Origin: Heracleum sosnowskyi
Lineage: Eukaryota; Streptophyta; Magnoliopsida; Apiales; Apiaceae
DNA: 64,000 nucleotides
Assembly (NCBI GenBank): GCA_030848705.1
Contig: CM061245.1
Coordinates: 59,422,006 to 59,486,005, forward strand
Reading direction: 5' to 3'
Shown here: positions 43,987 to 55,942 of the stretch, piece by piece
How the letters are laid out: every line of letters begins with the position of its first letter
Position numbering within the stretch: position 1 is the first letter of the stretch
Position numbers and translations under genes: made by a program
The notes under the pieces: generated by a model
Database searches by the model: none
Seen by the model: only the letters and a program-made list of their open reading frames with translations
Told to the model about the DNA's origin: nothing

Positions 43987-46900
43987 GGCAACAGGAATAA
44001 AAGAGTCATATGGATCTTGGACAGTGGATGCTCAAGTCACATGACTGGTGATATAGCCCTGCAATCACATTTTGAGGAGAAGGTTGGCCCATCAGTAACC
44101 TTTGGAAATGACAACATTGGTTTTACAATGGGATATGGCAGTGTAAAATCTGGAAATGTCATTATTGAATATGTAGCATTTGTTGAGGGACTGAAGCACA
44201 ACCTTCTGAGCATTGGACAATTCACCAACATGGGTTTCAAGGTGGAATTTGATGAAGATCAGTGTCTAATCTCCAAAAGAGGTAGTGGTGAAGTTTTTTT
44301 AACTGGTGTGAAGAAAGGAAGCTTGTTTGTAGCAAATCTCAAGGCTGCAGACAAGGGAGAAATTTGTTGTTTCTACACTAAAGCCACCAATGAAGAATTC
44401 TGGCTATGGCACAAGAAACTGTCTCACTTGAATGTTCATGCAATGAACTCTCTAGCTAAAAGGGAGCTCATCAGAGACATGCCTGCCCTGTAGTTTGTGC
44501 AAGATGGACCATGTGAAGCATGTCAAAGAGGAAAGATTAAAAGATCAAGTCACAAGAACAAGTTGTTCAATTCAAACTCCAAGCCTCTGCAGCTAATTCA
44601 CATGGATCTATTTGGCCCTGTGAATTTAATGTCCCTTTCCAAAAAGAAATATGCTCTAGTCATGGTTGATGACTATTCAAGATACACTTGGGTGGAATTC
44701 CTGTTCTCCAAGGATGAAGCACCTCAAGTAATTATAGAGCATATCAAGAGAGTTGATAGAGAAGCACAAAGCACTGGTTCCTCTGTAGTTGCTTTGAGAA
44801 GTGATAATGGGACTGAGTTTAGAAATTCAACACTGTATGAGTTCTGCAAAGATAAAGGAATTTCTCAACAATTTTCAGCTCCTAGAACACCTCAACAAAA
44901 TGGAGTAGTTGAGAGAAAGAATAGAACTCTCATTGAAGCTGCAAGGACAATGTTATTGGATGCAAAGCTACATACTAGCTTTTGGGCTGATGCTGTTAAC
45001 ACAGCATGCTATGTGCAGAATAGAACATTGATTAATAAGAAGTCTGGAAAAACTTCTTACACATTGATGACTGGAAAAAGAGCATCCCTCAAGCATCTTC
45101 ATGTCTTTGGAAGCAAGTGTTTTGTGATGAAAGATACTTCTGAGCATATTGGAAAATTTAATGCTAAGGCATTTGAAGGTATCTTCATTGGTTACTCTCT
45201 GGAAAGGACAGCATACAGAGTGTTTGTACCTGAGCAACACAAAGTGATGAAAAGCATGGATGTCACCTTTGATGACAAGAAATATCCTGGACTTGCATCA
45301 AGTGAAAAAGATAGTGTGCCATTAAGATTTGAAAATCAAGGATATCTTGAGGATTCTGAAAGTGAGGATGAACCTCCTGCTCAAACTGTTCCAGACAATG
45401 AAACTCTTGAAGTTGATGATCTTCTTCAAACACCTGTGCAAGGGTTCACAAACACAGGGGGAGAAGAAGAGAATACAACTGTCAATCAAAATGTTCCTGG
45501 TACAAGTCAAGGAAATGAACAGGGTCACACAAGAAAGTGGGACAGAGCCCACACTAGGGATCAAATCATTGGAGATCCTGGTGAGGGAGTTAGAACAAGA
45601 AGGGCAACAATGAATACATGTATGTATAGTTGCTTTCTGTCACAAGAAGAACCAAAAGTAATTGAAGATTCTTTGAAGAATTCTGACTGGATTGTTGCCA
45701 TGCAAGAAGAATTGAATCAATTTGAGAAAAACAAAGTATGGGAACTAGTGCCACCTCCAGAAGGAAAGAATGTTATTGACACCAAATGGGTGTTCAGGAA
45801 CAAGATGGATGAGGAAGCTGTGGTGATAAGAAACAAAGCAAGGTTGGTTGCCAAAGGATACTGTCAGCAAGAAGGCATTGACTATGATGAGACATTTGCA
45901 CCTGTAGCTAGACTGGAGGCCATAAGGATTTTCTTGGCCTTTGCAGCTCACTCAGATTTCAAGGTGTATCAAATGGATGTGAAAAGTGCTTTTCTCAATG
46001 GTGATCTAGCTGAAGAAGTTTATGTGTCCCAACCTAATGGCATTGAGAATGAAGACTTCCCAGACTTTGTGTATAGATTGCTCAAAGCACTCTATGGACT
46101 CAAACAAGCACCTAGAGCTTGGTATGAGACTCTATCTAAATTTTTTCTTGAACATCAATTCACCAGAGGCACAATTGATAAAACCCTATTCTTCAAGAAA
46201 CATGGAAATGATATCATTCTAGTTCAAATCTATGTGGATGATATCATCTTTGGCTCTTCAAATGAAAAACTCTGTGAAAGGTTCTCTAAGTTGATGCAAA
46301 GCAAATATGAGATGAGTATGATGGGAGAGTTGACCTACTTCCTAGGTCTGCAAGTACATCAAAAAGAGGATGGCATCTTCATAAATCAATCAAAGTATGT
46401 CAAAGATCTTTTGAAGAAATATGGTTTAGAAGACTCATCCCCTGTAAAAACTCCCATGTCTACTGCTATCAAGCTTGATGAAGATAAGAAAGGCAAGAGA
46501 GTTGACATCAAGGTTTACAAAGGCATGGTTGGATCATTACTCTATCTCACAGCTAGCAGGCCTGATATCATGTTTTCCACATGTCTATGTGCAAGGTTCC
46601 AATCTGATCCAAGGGAATCTCACATGGTGGCCATCAAAAGAATCTTCAGGTATCTGAAAGGGACTCCTAATCTTGGGCTATGGTATCCAAAGGGCACTGG
46701 GTTCAACCTGGTTGGTTACACAGATTCTGATTATGCTGGATGCAGAATTGACAGGAAGAGCACCTCTGGAAGCTGCCAATTCTTAGGTCAAAGGTTAGTG
46801 TCCTGGTTCAGTAAGAAACAACAATCCACAGCAGCATCTACAGCTGAGGCTAAATATATTGCTGCTGGAAGTTGCTGTGCTCAATTGCTTTGGATTAGAA

Positions 46901-47190
46901 ATCAACTTATGGATTATGGACTGGTGTTGGAACACATACCCCTGATGTTTGACAATACTAGTGCAATATCCATATTTGCCAATCCTGTTAATCATTCTAC
47001 TACAAAGCACATTGAGATCAGGTACCATTTCATTAGGGAACATGCTGCAAATGGTACCATAGAAGTCTCTTATGTTCCAACTGAGAAACAATTAGCTGAC
47101 ATATTTACTAAACCTCTAAATGAAGCTGTCTTCAACAGACTTGTGAGTGAAATTGGAATGCTCAATCCTTCATTTAATTGTTCTAAGTAA
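43987..47190 (+). pseudogene. pol: Sirevirus pol, family C (one stop)
   Basis: Protease (LDSGCSSHMTGD near 44020), integrase finger ([16 protein letters not shown]), integrase core ([40 protein letters not shown]), RT ([27 protein letters not shown] near 46230), RNase H ([26 protein letters not shown]), ending [13 protein letters not shown]. One TAG at 44491-44493 interrupts the integrase zinc-finger region; the rest, 44497-47190, is one open frame of 897 aa. RNase H has Lys in AEAKY where A and B have Glu, a change in the catalytic Glu motif that may have inactivated it. Confidence 0.92.
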
Positions 47191-47914
47191 GTATGCTAGT
47201 TAATTGTTGCATCAGTAAATTTTCACTGTGGTTAAATGTTCTATTTATTTGGAGTGAAAATTAGCTGAGATATGATTTATAAATATTTCAGAATTTTACT
47301 GCAATTTTTTTTTAAAATCATGTTTGTGTGGGAGTGATCGTGATCTCTTAAAACATCTCTACATAGTTGATTTTGAGAGTTCACGACTTAGTTCAAATAA
47401 AACAGACTTATATCGCAAACTGTCAAAATTGTGAGACTTCGCGACATAGTTCATTTCTTGAGTTCGCGACATAGTTCATTTTATGACTTCGCGACCTAGA
47501 ATAACTATATCGACAAGTCTCCACATTTAACAGAATTTTGTTTTAAATTAATTTTAATTCAAATTCTGATATAAGTCTGACAAAATGCTTGAAATTCCAA
47601 ATAAAGAGTTATAGACAAGGTATTTATACTATATCGCAATGTCACCTCATACTCTCTACCTTTAGGACTTTGTGACATAGTTCATTTTAAGACTCTGCGA
47701 TATACTTTGCAAGACATTGCGGTACAAGCCATTCTGAGACTTCACGATATCCATATAGCCTTGTACATATTCATAACTCTGTATCGCAGTGTCTCTATCA
47801 TATAAATACTCTTTTCTAACCGTTCACAACTTTTCATCTTGTCTATTACTCTCAATTCTCAATTCTCAAACCTAAACTCTTATTCTCTTCTCTCTTCTTC
47901 ACTCTTCATTTCAA
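47191..47914 (+). promoter_or_regulatory. Pol-ORF3 spacer of family C with motif cluster
   Basis: No ORF. About a dozen GACTTCGCGAC-like words and their reverse (ATCGYGAAGTC) between 47330 and 47775. A pyrimidine-rich stretch (47820-47905, CTCTTCTCTCTTCTTCAC) precedes the ORF3 start and could be a 5' untranslated leader. Confidence 0.55.
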
Positions 47915-48906
47915 ATGGCACCCAAATCTCAAACAGTATCTTCCTCCAACCCATTAACCATACCCAAAGAGACCAATCTTCTCACCATCCCCTCTAAGGC
48001 GGAGGCAAACCCAAGGTACAAGTGCTTTGTACGGTTCTTAAACAATTCATACCTCCGCCAAGCCTTAACCATGAACCCCACTCTGTACGTGGATGTTTTG
48101 GAAGGATTCTGGAGAACAGCCTTGGTTTCAACACTGGCTAGAGAGGATGGGACTTCATTTCAAGAAGTGAACTGCGCAATTGGGGGCAAACACCTGCAAT
48201 TTGGCGAAAAGGAGATAAATGAGGCTTTGGGGTTCAAGGTTGAAGGTCATGATACTGAAGCTAATAATGCTGAAATGATAGCATTCTTGGACTTAATCAA
48301 GTATGCAGATGAGGTAGACATGGCTAAGCTGAACAAGAAGCATGTCAGGAGGGAGTGGGCATTTCTGTTTGATGCACTCCAAAAAGTGTTCTTATGCAGA
48401 AAGACAGGATGGGACCACATCAGTCACATTGCTGTGAAGTTAGCCTACTCCCTAGTCTATAATCAGGAGATAAATGTTGGAGCAATAATCCTCAAAGAAT
48501 TGGCTCAAAGGCTAGGGAGGACAGTTCGTGGAAGAGATAATGAAATCTTTTACCCTCGTTTTCTTCAGTGTATTTTAAATTATCTTGATGTTAATATACA
48601 TGAACTAGAGGGTATAGATCAAAATAAAATGGCTTATTCCAAGTCCATGTCCAAAGTTCTATTTGTGTCATTGGACACAAGGAATCAAGTGGATGTGATA
48701 CTAAGTATGACCAAGCATATGCAGGACACATTTGCATCTTATCCACTTGATAAGCCAATATACCATGAACTTTCCTGGAAAGGGAAGGCTAAGACAGAAG
48801 GAGCCTCCATGTCTAACCCAAGCCTTCCTAACCCATCCAATGAACCCCCTGCAAATAGTACAATAGTCATTAGGGAGCCAAGTGCACCAACTTCCCAAAA
48901 GGTTGG
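47915..48906 (+). pseudogene. ORF3 of family C, first part
   Basis: Start MAPKSQTVSSSN. Residues 30-260 form the N-terminal domain shared with A and B (FVRFLNNSYLRQAL, a Trp-Ala-Phe-Leu-Phe-Asp segment, YPRFLQCILNYL). The first 330 codons are intact up to the target duplication gttgg (48902-48906), where a deleted family A relative is inserted. It continues in the same frame at 51912. Confidence 0.85.
48902..48906 (+). repeat. Target site duplication of the deleted family A relative (left)
   Basis: GTTGG, repeated at 51907-51911. Confidence 0.93.
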
Positions 48907-48936
48907 TGTTAATCCCAAATGACCTAACAGAATTGT
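48907..48936 (-). repeat. Residual 3' LTR end of the deleted element
   Basis: TGTTAATCCCAAATGACC and about 12 further bases equal the inner end of its 5' LTR at 50921-50950, then the sequence jumps to gag. Confidence 0.9.
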
Positions 48937-50857
48937 TAGACAAGTGACCTACATTAGCTCTTTCAATAGGCTTCTCAACTCTCTTTGATTTACTAGACTC
49001 ACCTTGAACAAAGTTCTTGGTGACAGTACCATACTTGTTATTAAGTCTAGTGAGTTCTTCTTTTCTTTTCTCTGTCAACGAAACAGCCTGATCCGTTGAT
49101 GGTTCATCTGTCAACGAAACTCTGCATTCCGTTGACATATCAACCTTCGACAAATAATCATTGTTGTTTGTTGACTCTGTTTCCGATTCTAAGGTTTCAC
49201 CAGCATACCCTAGCTTCTCTTTGTTCTTTTTCCATGATTGCTCACAGAAAGATTCCATACCTTGAACATTAATGATGTTGGTAGCAACATTCCTGGAATC
49301 TTTCCATTTTGCAATCACACTTTGTTCTATTTCAAGTTGTGTTTTAAGAATTTCTTCCCTTTCTAACACGTTCTCAAGTTCCTTCTTAGCATCCCTACTA
49401 ACATACCTCATTTTCTCAAATTCAATGAGTTGTGCTTCTAACATTGCATTCCTATCACTTAAGAGCAAATTAGTCTCTTTTATTCTAGAATTCTCTTTGG
49501 TAAGTGACTTAAGAGTAACACGCAAATTATATAGTACAGTAGACATTTCATTTACTGCACTATCACATTCCTCTTTAGAAAGCTCAGAAAGATTAGTAAT
49601 TGTTACCTGGTTGCTTGAGGAGCTTGCTTCCTGCTCATGATTGTTAGCCATAAGAGCCAAGTTGACATACTCAATATCATCATCAGAATCTTCACCATTA
49701 CCAGCCCAATCATACTCCTGAGACATGAAAGCCTTTTCTTTTTGCTTGAGAAGTTCAAAGTATTTCTTTTTATAATCAACAGGCTCAAATTTCCTGTTGC
49801 CCTTCTCAACCTTGGGCTTTCTGCAGTCTCCAGCAAAGTGACCAATCATTCCACAATTGAAACATTTAGACTTTGACTTTTCAATCCAGTTATTTTTGCT
49901 AGGTTGAAAGTCTCTCCTTGGTGGTCTTGCTTCTGAGTTTCTCTTGAACTTGAACTTAGAGAATTTCCTTGCAAGAAAAGCAATGTGTTCATCAATCTCA
50001 TCTAAGTCATCCAAGTTAACTGGTTCTAGTTCTTCTTCTTCTGTCATCTTGCCTTTACCCTTGCTAACATCACTCCTACAACTAGCTCGACTAGTTGTGG
50101 CTTTTGCAGCTTCTTCATTGTCATCTTCATGTTGGTTCACAGATGCAATCAATGCAGTAGATCCACCTTTCTTCTGTACCTTTTCAATTTCTTCATCTTG
50201 CTCCATTTCCAACTCATATGTCTTTAAGGTTCCATAAAGCCTTTCAAGAGTGTAGTCTTTGTACTCTTGAGTGTTTCTGAGAGAAACAGTCATAGGCTTC
50301 CATTCTTTTGGAAGAGCTCTAAGAAATTTAAGGTTTGAATCCTTGGTTTGATAGATCCTCCCATACAACTTTAATCCATTCAAAAGCTTTTGAAACCTAC
50401 TAAACGTGTCATTTAGGGTTTCACCGGCTTTAAAATGAAAATGCTCATATTGTTGTATAAGGAGTTGCATTTTGTTTTCCCTAACTTGCTCAGTTCCTTC
50501 ACAGAGTGTTCTAACAGTATCCCATACCTCTTTAGAGGTTGTACAGTTTATGACATTGTCGAACATCTCTTGCTCCAAACCATGAAATAGAATGTTCATG
50601 GTTCTTTTATCTTTATGGATTTCTGCAACATCTTCAATAGTCCATTCTGAGACAAGTTTTGGAATTTCTACATCAGGAGCATCATCTGGTAGTCCAACTC
50701 TAGATGCAAACTTCATGGGAATGTGTGGACCTTTCTCAATGCAGTCTACATACCTCTCATCCATAGACATGAGATGTAAATGCATCTTTACTTTCCAGTG
50801 AAAGTAATTGTCCTTGTCTAGAACTGGTATCTTCACTCCTGCATCCTTCTTCACCAT
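48933..50857 (-). pseudogene. Truncated gag of the deleted family A relative
   Basis: Very close to the family A gag: same start MVKKDAGVKIPVLDKDNY, capsid, first knuckle CFNCGMIGHFAGDC, coiled-coil region. It stops at GHLSN, about residue 640, losing the second knuckle. The frame then reads through the LTR stub into antisense family C ORF3 until 48701, giving a chance 718-aa ORF. Family A motif copies lie at about 49070-49140. Confidence 0.9.
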
Positions 50858-50908
50858 GGTTACTGTTTTGGTCTTGATCTTTAAACTTCTTGTATGTTAG
50901 AAGCTCGG

Positions 50909-50918
50909 TCTGATACCA
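50909..50918 (-). other. Primer binding site of the deleted element
   Basis: Minus-strand TGGTATCAGA, a 10-base match to the initiator-Met complement, then CCGAGC instead of GC. Confidence 0.8.
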
Positions 50919-50920
50919 AT

Positions 50921-51906
50921 TGTTAATCCCAAATGACCTAACAGAATTGTAGAAGGGGGGGGGTTGAATACAATTCTAGATATTTTCTTGAACTTGAAAT
51001 TAAATAATGAAAACTGAACTGATTAAATAAAAACACAAGAAGTAAATAATTCAGTTGGATTGTTTGATGATCCAACTGAAGTGTTTTTATTGCGGAAATA
51101 ATCTGTGATACAAAGATGTACACAACTGCTCAGTTACAAGAATGTAGAGAAGTATGCTCTCAAAGATAGCTAATACAATCTGTTTGTTTTTCTTCTCTTA
51201 CTTCTAAAGTAACTGCTACACTTGGTTATATAAGCCCAAGTTTACAACTCTATTTTTGGCTACACTAAAAGTACAATGAGTAACCGCCAATAGTTTGCTT
51301 TTCATCCCTTTGTCCAGTGGTTCTTGAGTATCCTTGTCCTTTGCATATAATAATTCATTCCAAGAACCCAATTGGAAACTGGGATGTTTCCTTATTTCCA
51401 ATGTCCATTTTAATGGTTTCCAATGCACTGTACCCTTCTACATCACCTTTTGAGCAGTCAGAGAACTGTCACTATCACTTTGTCAACTATTCAGAAAAGC
51501 AACAATGATTCGTTGATAGTAGGGAGATGTGTTTCGTTGATAGCTTTATTCTTCATTCCGTTGATAGTGTATTCCTCGTTTCGTTGATAGAGTAATCTTC
51601 ATTCCGTTGACATGTCTTCACTTAGGCAAAATTACAAGGCATAATATATTTACAATTCACCAACCTATTTTGCCTATCTAGTACTTAGTCAACATGACTT
51701 AGAAAACCTATCTAATACCTACAACAAAATGCATATCAAACTATGAAGTATTGTACAATGCAGTTGCTACATCACTCATTTCGTTGATGAGCTTCCTGTC
51801 AACGGATTACTGCAAAGCATACCATTCCGTTGACAGCTACAAATTACTTTACACAAATTCTACTAAGTGTTTTATGTTTATCATCAAGAACAACATATTC
51901 CTAACA
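50921..51906 (-). repeat. 5' LTR of the deleted family A relative
   Basis: 986 bp, TGTTAATCCC...ATTCCTAACA on the plus strand. It carries family A motifs at about 51510-51620 and 51780-51840. Confidence 0.93.
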
Positions 51907-51911
51907 GTTGG
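51907..51911 (+). repeat. Target site duplication of the deleted element (right)
   Basis: GTTGG, matching 48902-48906. Confidence 0.93.
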
Positions 51912-54900
51912 TGCTACTAAAAAGAAAACAAAGAAGAGAGCCCTGGCAGTGATCAATGAATCAGTAGAGTTAGGTAGTGAGAATCCTGAGTCACCTCTCA
52001 CCAGACAAAGTAAGAAGTCCAAATCTATGCCTACCACTGAATCCTCCCAACAGGATTCAGATGTGGAAAAAGGGGTACACCTGTTACTGTCAATGGCCTC
52101 TCAACAGGGCATTGACATTGAAAAGAGTAGTCTCCCCACTACATCCTGTAGAGAGTCAGCACAGGGTCAAGAACTCACTCTTGACCCAAGTGGAAATAAG
52201 GGTGATCTTACACAGAGTGGAGAGCACATCACAATTGAAACTCCTCCTATTTCTCAGGGGGAGTTGCCAAAATCAAATCTAAACCCCACTTCTCTCTTAG
52301 ATTCTCCATTAAAAATTTCTTCTGAACAAGAGAGTCATTCTCATGACAATATTGCCTTTGATCAATCACAGTCTACTTCTGTGATTGAGCCACTTTCAAG
52401 TGACATGGTGCATGACACTGTGCTCACCACTCAGGAACCACATTTAGTTGGTCAGGGAATGCATGTTGAGGCATATCCTAATGACACCAACAAAAACATA
52501 GAGGATTCACCAGTTTTTACTGGAGACTCTGTGCCAAACTCTCCTATCCTTAGGGATGTGGAATTGCCTTCACATGCATATGGAGATGATGCTGTAATTC
52601 ATCTCATTTCAATGGAGACAGCATCATACTCCACAACTATTCCAAGGCTGGAAGAAACTCTTCAAACATCCATACCTGTTACAGAACCCTCATCTGTAAC
52701 AGGAGTGCCTAGCACTAGCCCTAACTTGGCTCAGGCCACAATGTCTCAATGGCTGGGGTCTGTGCACCATGACAGACCCTCAGGATCATCCTCTGTGCCC
52801 ACACTATTGACGGATGAAGCACTTCAAAATATTCATGTGGCACAAATAGATGAGTTCTCAAAGATTGCCCAACACCTCCTCACAGCTGGACTCCCAAACA
52901 AAGATTATGAAGCTATCTTGCTTTGTCACAAGGAGGATGTTGAAGCACAGCAAGATAAGATTGTGGATGAAGCCCAGCAAAAGGGCAATGTGGATGCTTG
53001 GCTGGATGGCAAGAGAACTGTGAAGCTGAAGGAGGCTCTAGCTTTTCTCAGGGAGGACTATCTTACAGCCTTGGGGTCAAATGCTAAAGGTCTCTCTCCT
53101 GCTGAAATCTATGATTCTGTCAATGAAGTCTACAAGAGCCAACTCAAAGCTATGCATTTTCTTGGGAAAGGTCTTCAGTCAGAAATCTCCTTAATTCAGG
53201 AAGAGACAGGTCATTCCTTGGCTCAGCTCAAGAACTGTTATCTCTCTGACTTTCCCAAGGTAGATGGCATTCTAAAGGAGGTTCAGAAAACAACCACTAA
53301 TGTCTCCAAGATGAACTGCACCTTAGTTTTGGTCTCTGATAACTTGAAGAAGCTCTCTACCAAGCTAGATAATCAGGTGCAGGCCAATATCAATTCCAAC
53401 TCAATGCTCACTGTATTGTGGAAGAATCAGTATGGGAACAAGCTTGTAGATGAAGTTCCTATATCTGACATTTCAAAGTTTGACTTCTCCAAGATTAAGG
53501 ACCAATCCCTTAATTCCTTCAAATCTCAACAACTTTTCTCAAAGATGGATAGCTTGGAAAGGGAGGTAGCTGATCTGAAATCTGAAAACAAAGGACTCTC
53601 TCAATCATTGGAGCAGCTTAATGCCAAGATGGATGACCAAAGCAACTCAACCTCAAACATTCTGCTGGTCCAACAACAAATGATGACAACCCTGCTCAGA
53701 AGCATGAACCTTCCTGTTCCTGGAGAAACTCAAGACATCTTGTCTGATCCCAAGCCTAAGGGGGAGAAAGGAAAGGAAGAGGTCATTCTGGAAAAGAGAG
53801 GGGGAACTCCTACAAAGCAAAAGCTGAAAGGGAAAATTATATCAGAAAAGGAGCTCAAGCCAATCACCCTTCCTACTGTTTCTGTCACCGGTTTAGCTGG
53901 CCAGAAAAGTAGTGTGACTACAACCTACTATCCTGGCACAATGCCCAGTGATGTCTCTGCTCCTCTCATCTCCACAAAAGCTAAACCTGTCAAAGCAAAC
54001 ATTATCACTGAGGCCAAGCTACAGGAAGTTGCCAATTCATACATCTATCATGATGAGGCCTTTCTGGAGTTTCTGAAAGCCATCTTTATCAGTGTTCAAG
54101 GTGATACCAAGACCTACAGGGCAATGATTAAGGAAAATATCAAGTATCTCACTGTGGTAGTCAGGAGAATCAAGGAAGCTTATCTAAGAGAAATTTTAAT
54201 GGTATCTAAGGAAAATGAACTTTGGAATCTATCCTTTGATACTTTAGATAAGCTAAGGTTTACTGAAATAGACACCATAATGGAATTAATAGAGAAGACT
54301 GGTGAGAACAATAGGATTCTGTATGAAGACTTAAAGAAGGACCAATACTCAAGATTGCCTGAAGTCATCACAAATCCAAGAACAATCATCTTTCAAGGAC
54401 TCACCAGGGCAAACACAATTGATCAACTAATCATCCCTGCTCAGTTGAACATGAAGAACAAAGATAGAATCAACAGTGTGCTTCAAATGCTAAGAGCCAA
54501 GAAAGGACTCAGGACTGCTGAAGAAATAGAGATGATTCAAATTCTACAATCATTTCTGATACATGGAAGAGTTCCTGAATCACTCAAGGCAAAGAGAAAT
54601 CAAAAGGATGACAAGGATGAGGATAAAGACAAAAGCTACAAGAGGATGAGTCAACCTAGGAGTGATAAGGATGGAGTAACTGAGAGCAGCAAAGGTAAAA
54701 CTTCAAAGAAATCCAAAGATGTTGAGGATGACAACAAAGACTCAAAGGGAAGCAAAGAAACTGTCAAGAAAACAAGAAGTGGAATTCAGCAAGTCAAGGA
54801 CATTGCTAGCAGTACTTTAACCACAACACAAGACTCCAAGTCTAGTGTGGGTACTGTTAGTAATGATCCTCCAAAATCTTTATCCAAGACTTCTAAACCT

Positions 54901-55788
54901 GAATTGCCACAGAAGAAAGTTGAAGCCACAAAAGAAAAATCAAGAAGACACTTCCACAAAGTCACAGCTAGTGGAGTGTTACAGTGGATGAAAGGGAAAG
55001 AAATGAAGCTACTTCCAAATGATGTGGCACTGAAGACTAAATCTCCCTGTTCCAGAAAGCTACCTCATGTGAAGCATTTGAAGATCAAGAGTGTAGCCAA
55101 AAGGACAAGGATAACAAAGAGGACTGGAGTAATCACAAATGTAGTAGGGATCAATGTTCTTCCTCTTGATGAAGAATATGATGATGATGCCCTAGCATTT
55201 TTGAGAGCTCAAAGGATCTTTGAAGTCAAAGTGAAGAACAATCATCTTGAAATCAATTACACTGATGGAAGGGAGAAAGAAATGAAGCATGGCAGCTGGC
55301 AATATTTTCATACATATGAACTTGAAAGAATAAATGTTCTATTGAACTTTGAAGATAAGGAAGAAAGTATGTGGAAAATAGATATAACCAGATTCATGAA
55401 GATGCACTCTGATTATGAAGAAAGTCTAAGGAAGCTAAATGAAGAAAAGAGGTGTCTGAAAGAAAAGGAAATGGCTGAAATGGAGGAAAGAGCAAGGGAG
55501 CTGAGGGAGAAAGGGCTGTGCAGGGTAAAACAAAATCCTTATATTGTGGAGTACAAAAATCATTATGGAGGAAAAAGCAAGATAAGGATGGAGTTTATTG
55601 GTTCATATGTGGAAAGTGCCCTTAGAACAACAGTTGAAGATTTAGAAGGCTCTCCTCTCATAGAGGAGTTAATTGCAAGAGATGAAATTCTACTGGCCAT
55701 TTCTGAAATGAAGAAGAATGAAGAAATAAGGAAGAAGAAGATTTATGATGATTTCTTAGAGAAACAATTGGAAACTGAAGCTATGTAG
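51912..55788 (+). pseudogene. ORF3 of family C, second part
   Basis: Continues ORF3 in frame from 48906 without any stop to 55788, so before the insertion the ORF had about 1,622 codons, the only unbroken ORF3 in the window. Order: acidic Ser/Pro-rich region, helical region (about 52840-53400), coiled coil (MDSLEREVADLKSENKGL near 53545), KGEK segment at about 53760, a globular-looking part (53990-54600), a Lys-rich linker, and a charged C-terminal coiled coil (55430-55510). No membrane segment or signal peptide. The apparent upstream start at 51751 lies in the LTR of the insertion and is not meaningful. Confidence 0.85.
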
Positions 55789-55928
55789 CTCAAGGAGAAA
55801 TTCTGTAAGCCCAAATTTCAAGTTGTTATCAAATTCTGTTCATCTTTTTATCTTCTTTATATTTGTTTCTTTTTATGTAAGTTAGGCTTGTTATCAGACA
55901 TGAAATTGTGCCTAAGGGTCTTACTCAC

Positions 55929-55942
55929 AATTTGGGGGAGAT
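55929..55942 (+). other. 3' polypurine tract, family C
   Basis: AATTTGGGGGAGAT-type sequence before TGTTAGGCTC. Confidence 0.9.

Larger units (their letters stand above)
48907..51906 (-). mobile_element. Internally deleted Sirevirus, family A subfamily
   Basis: Exactly 3,000 bp between perfect GTTGG duplications: a full 5' LTR (50921-51906), primer site, a truncated gag and only about 30 bp of the 3' LTR end (48907-48936). Pol, ORF3, polypurine tract and most of the 3' LTR are lost. The junction has a 4-bp overlap (TTGT, 48933-48936) between gag and LTR sequence. Its LTR is clearly diverged from the 17916-31065 element, so it is a separate subfamily. Confidence 0.92.

Noticed and set aside
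48701..48932. Unusual C-terminal tail of the 718-aa minus ORF
   Set aside because: Read-through from truncated gag across the LTR stub into antisense family C ORF3; not a real protein domain.
51751..51911. N-terminal extension of the 1,345-aa ORF
   Set aside because: Lies in the LTR of the inserted element; the true ORF3 start is at 47915.
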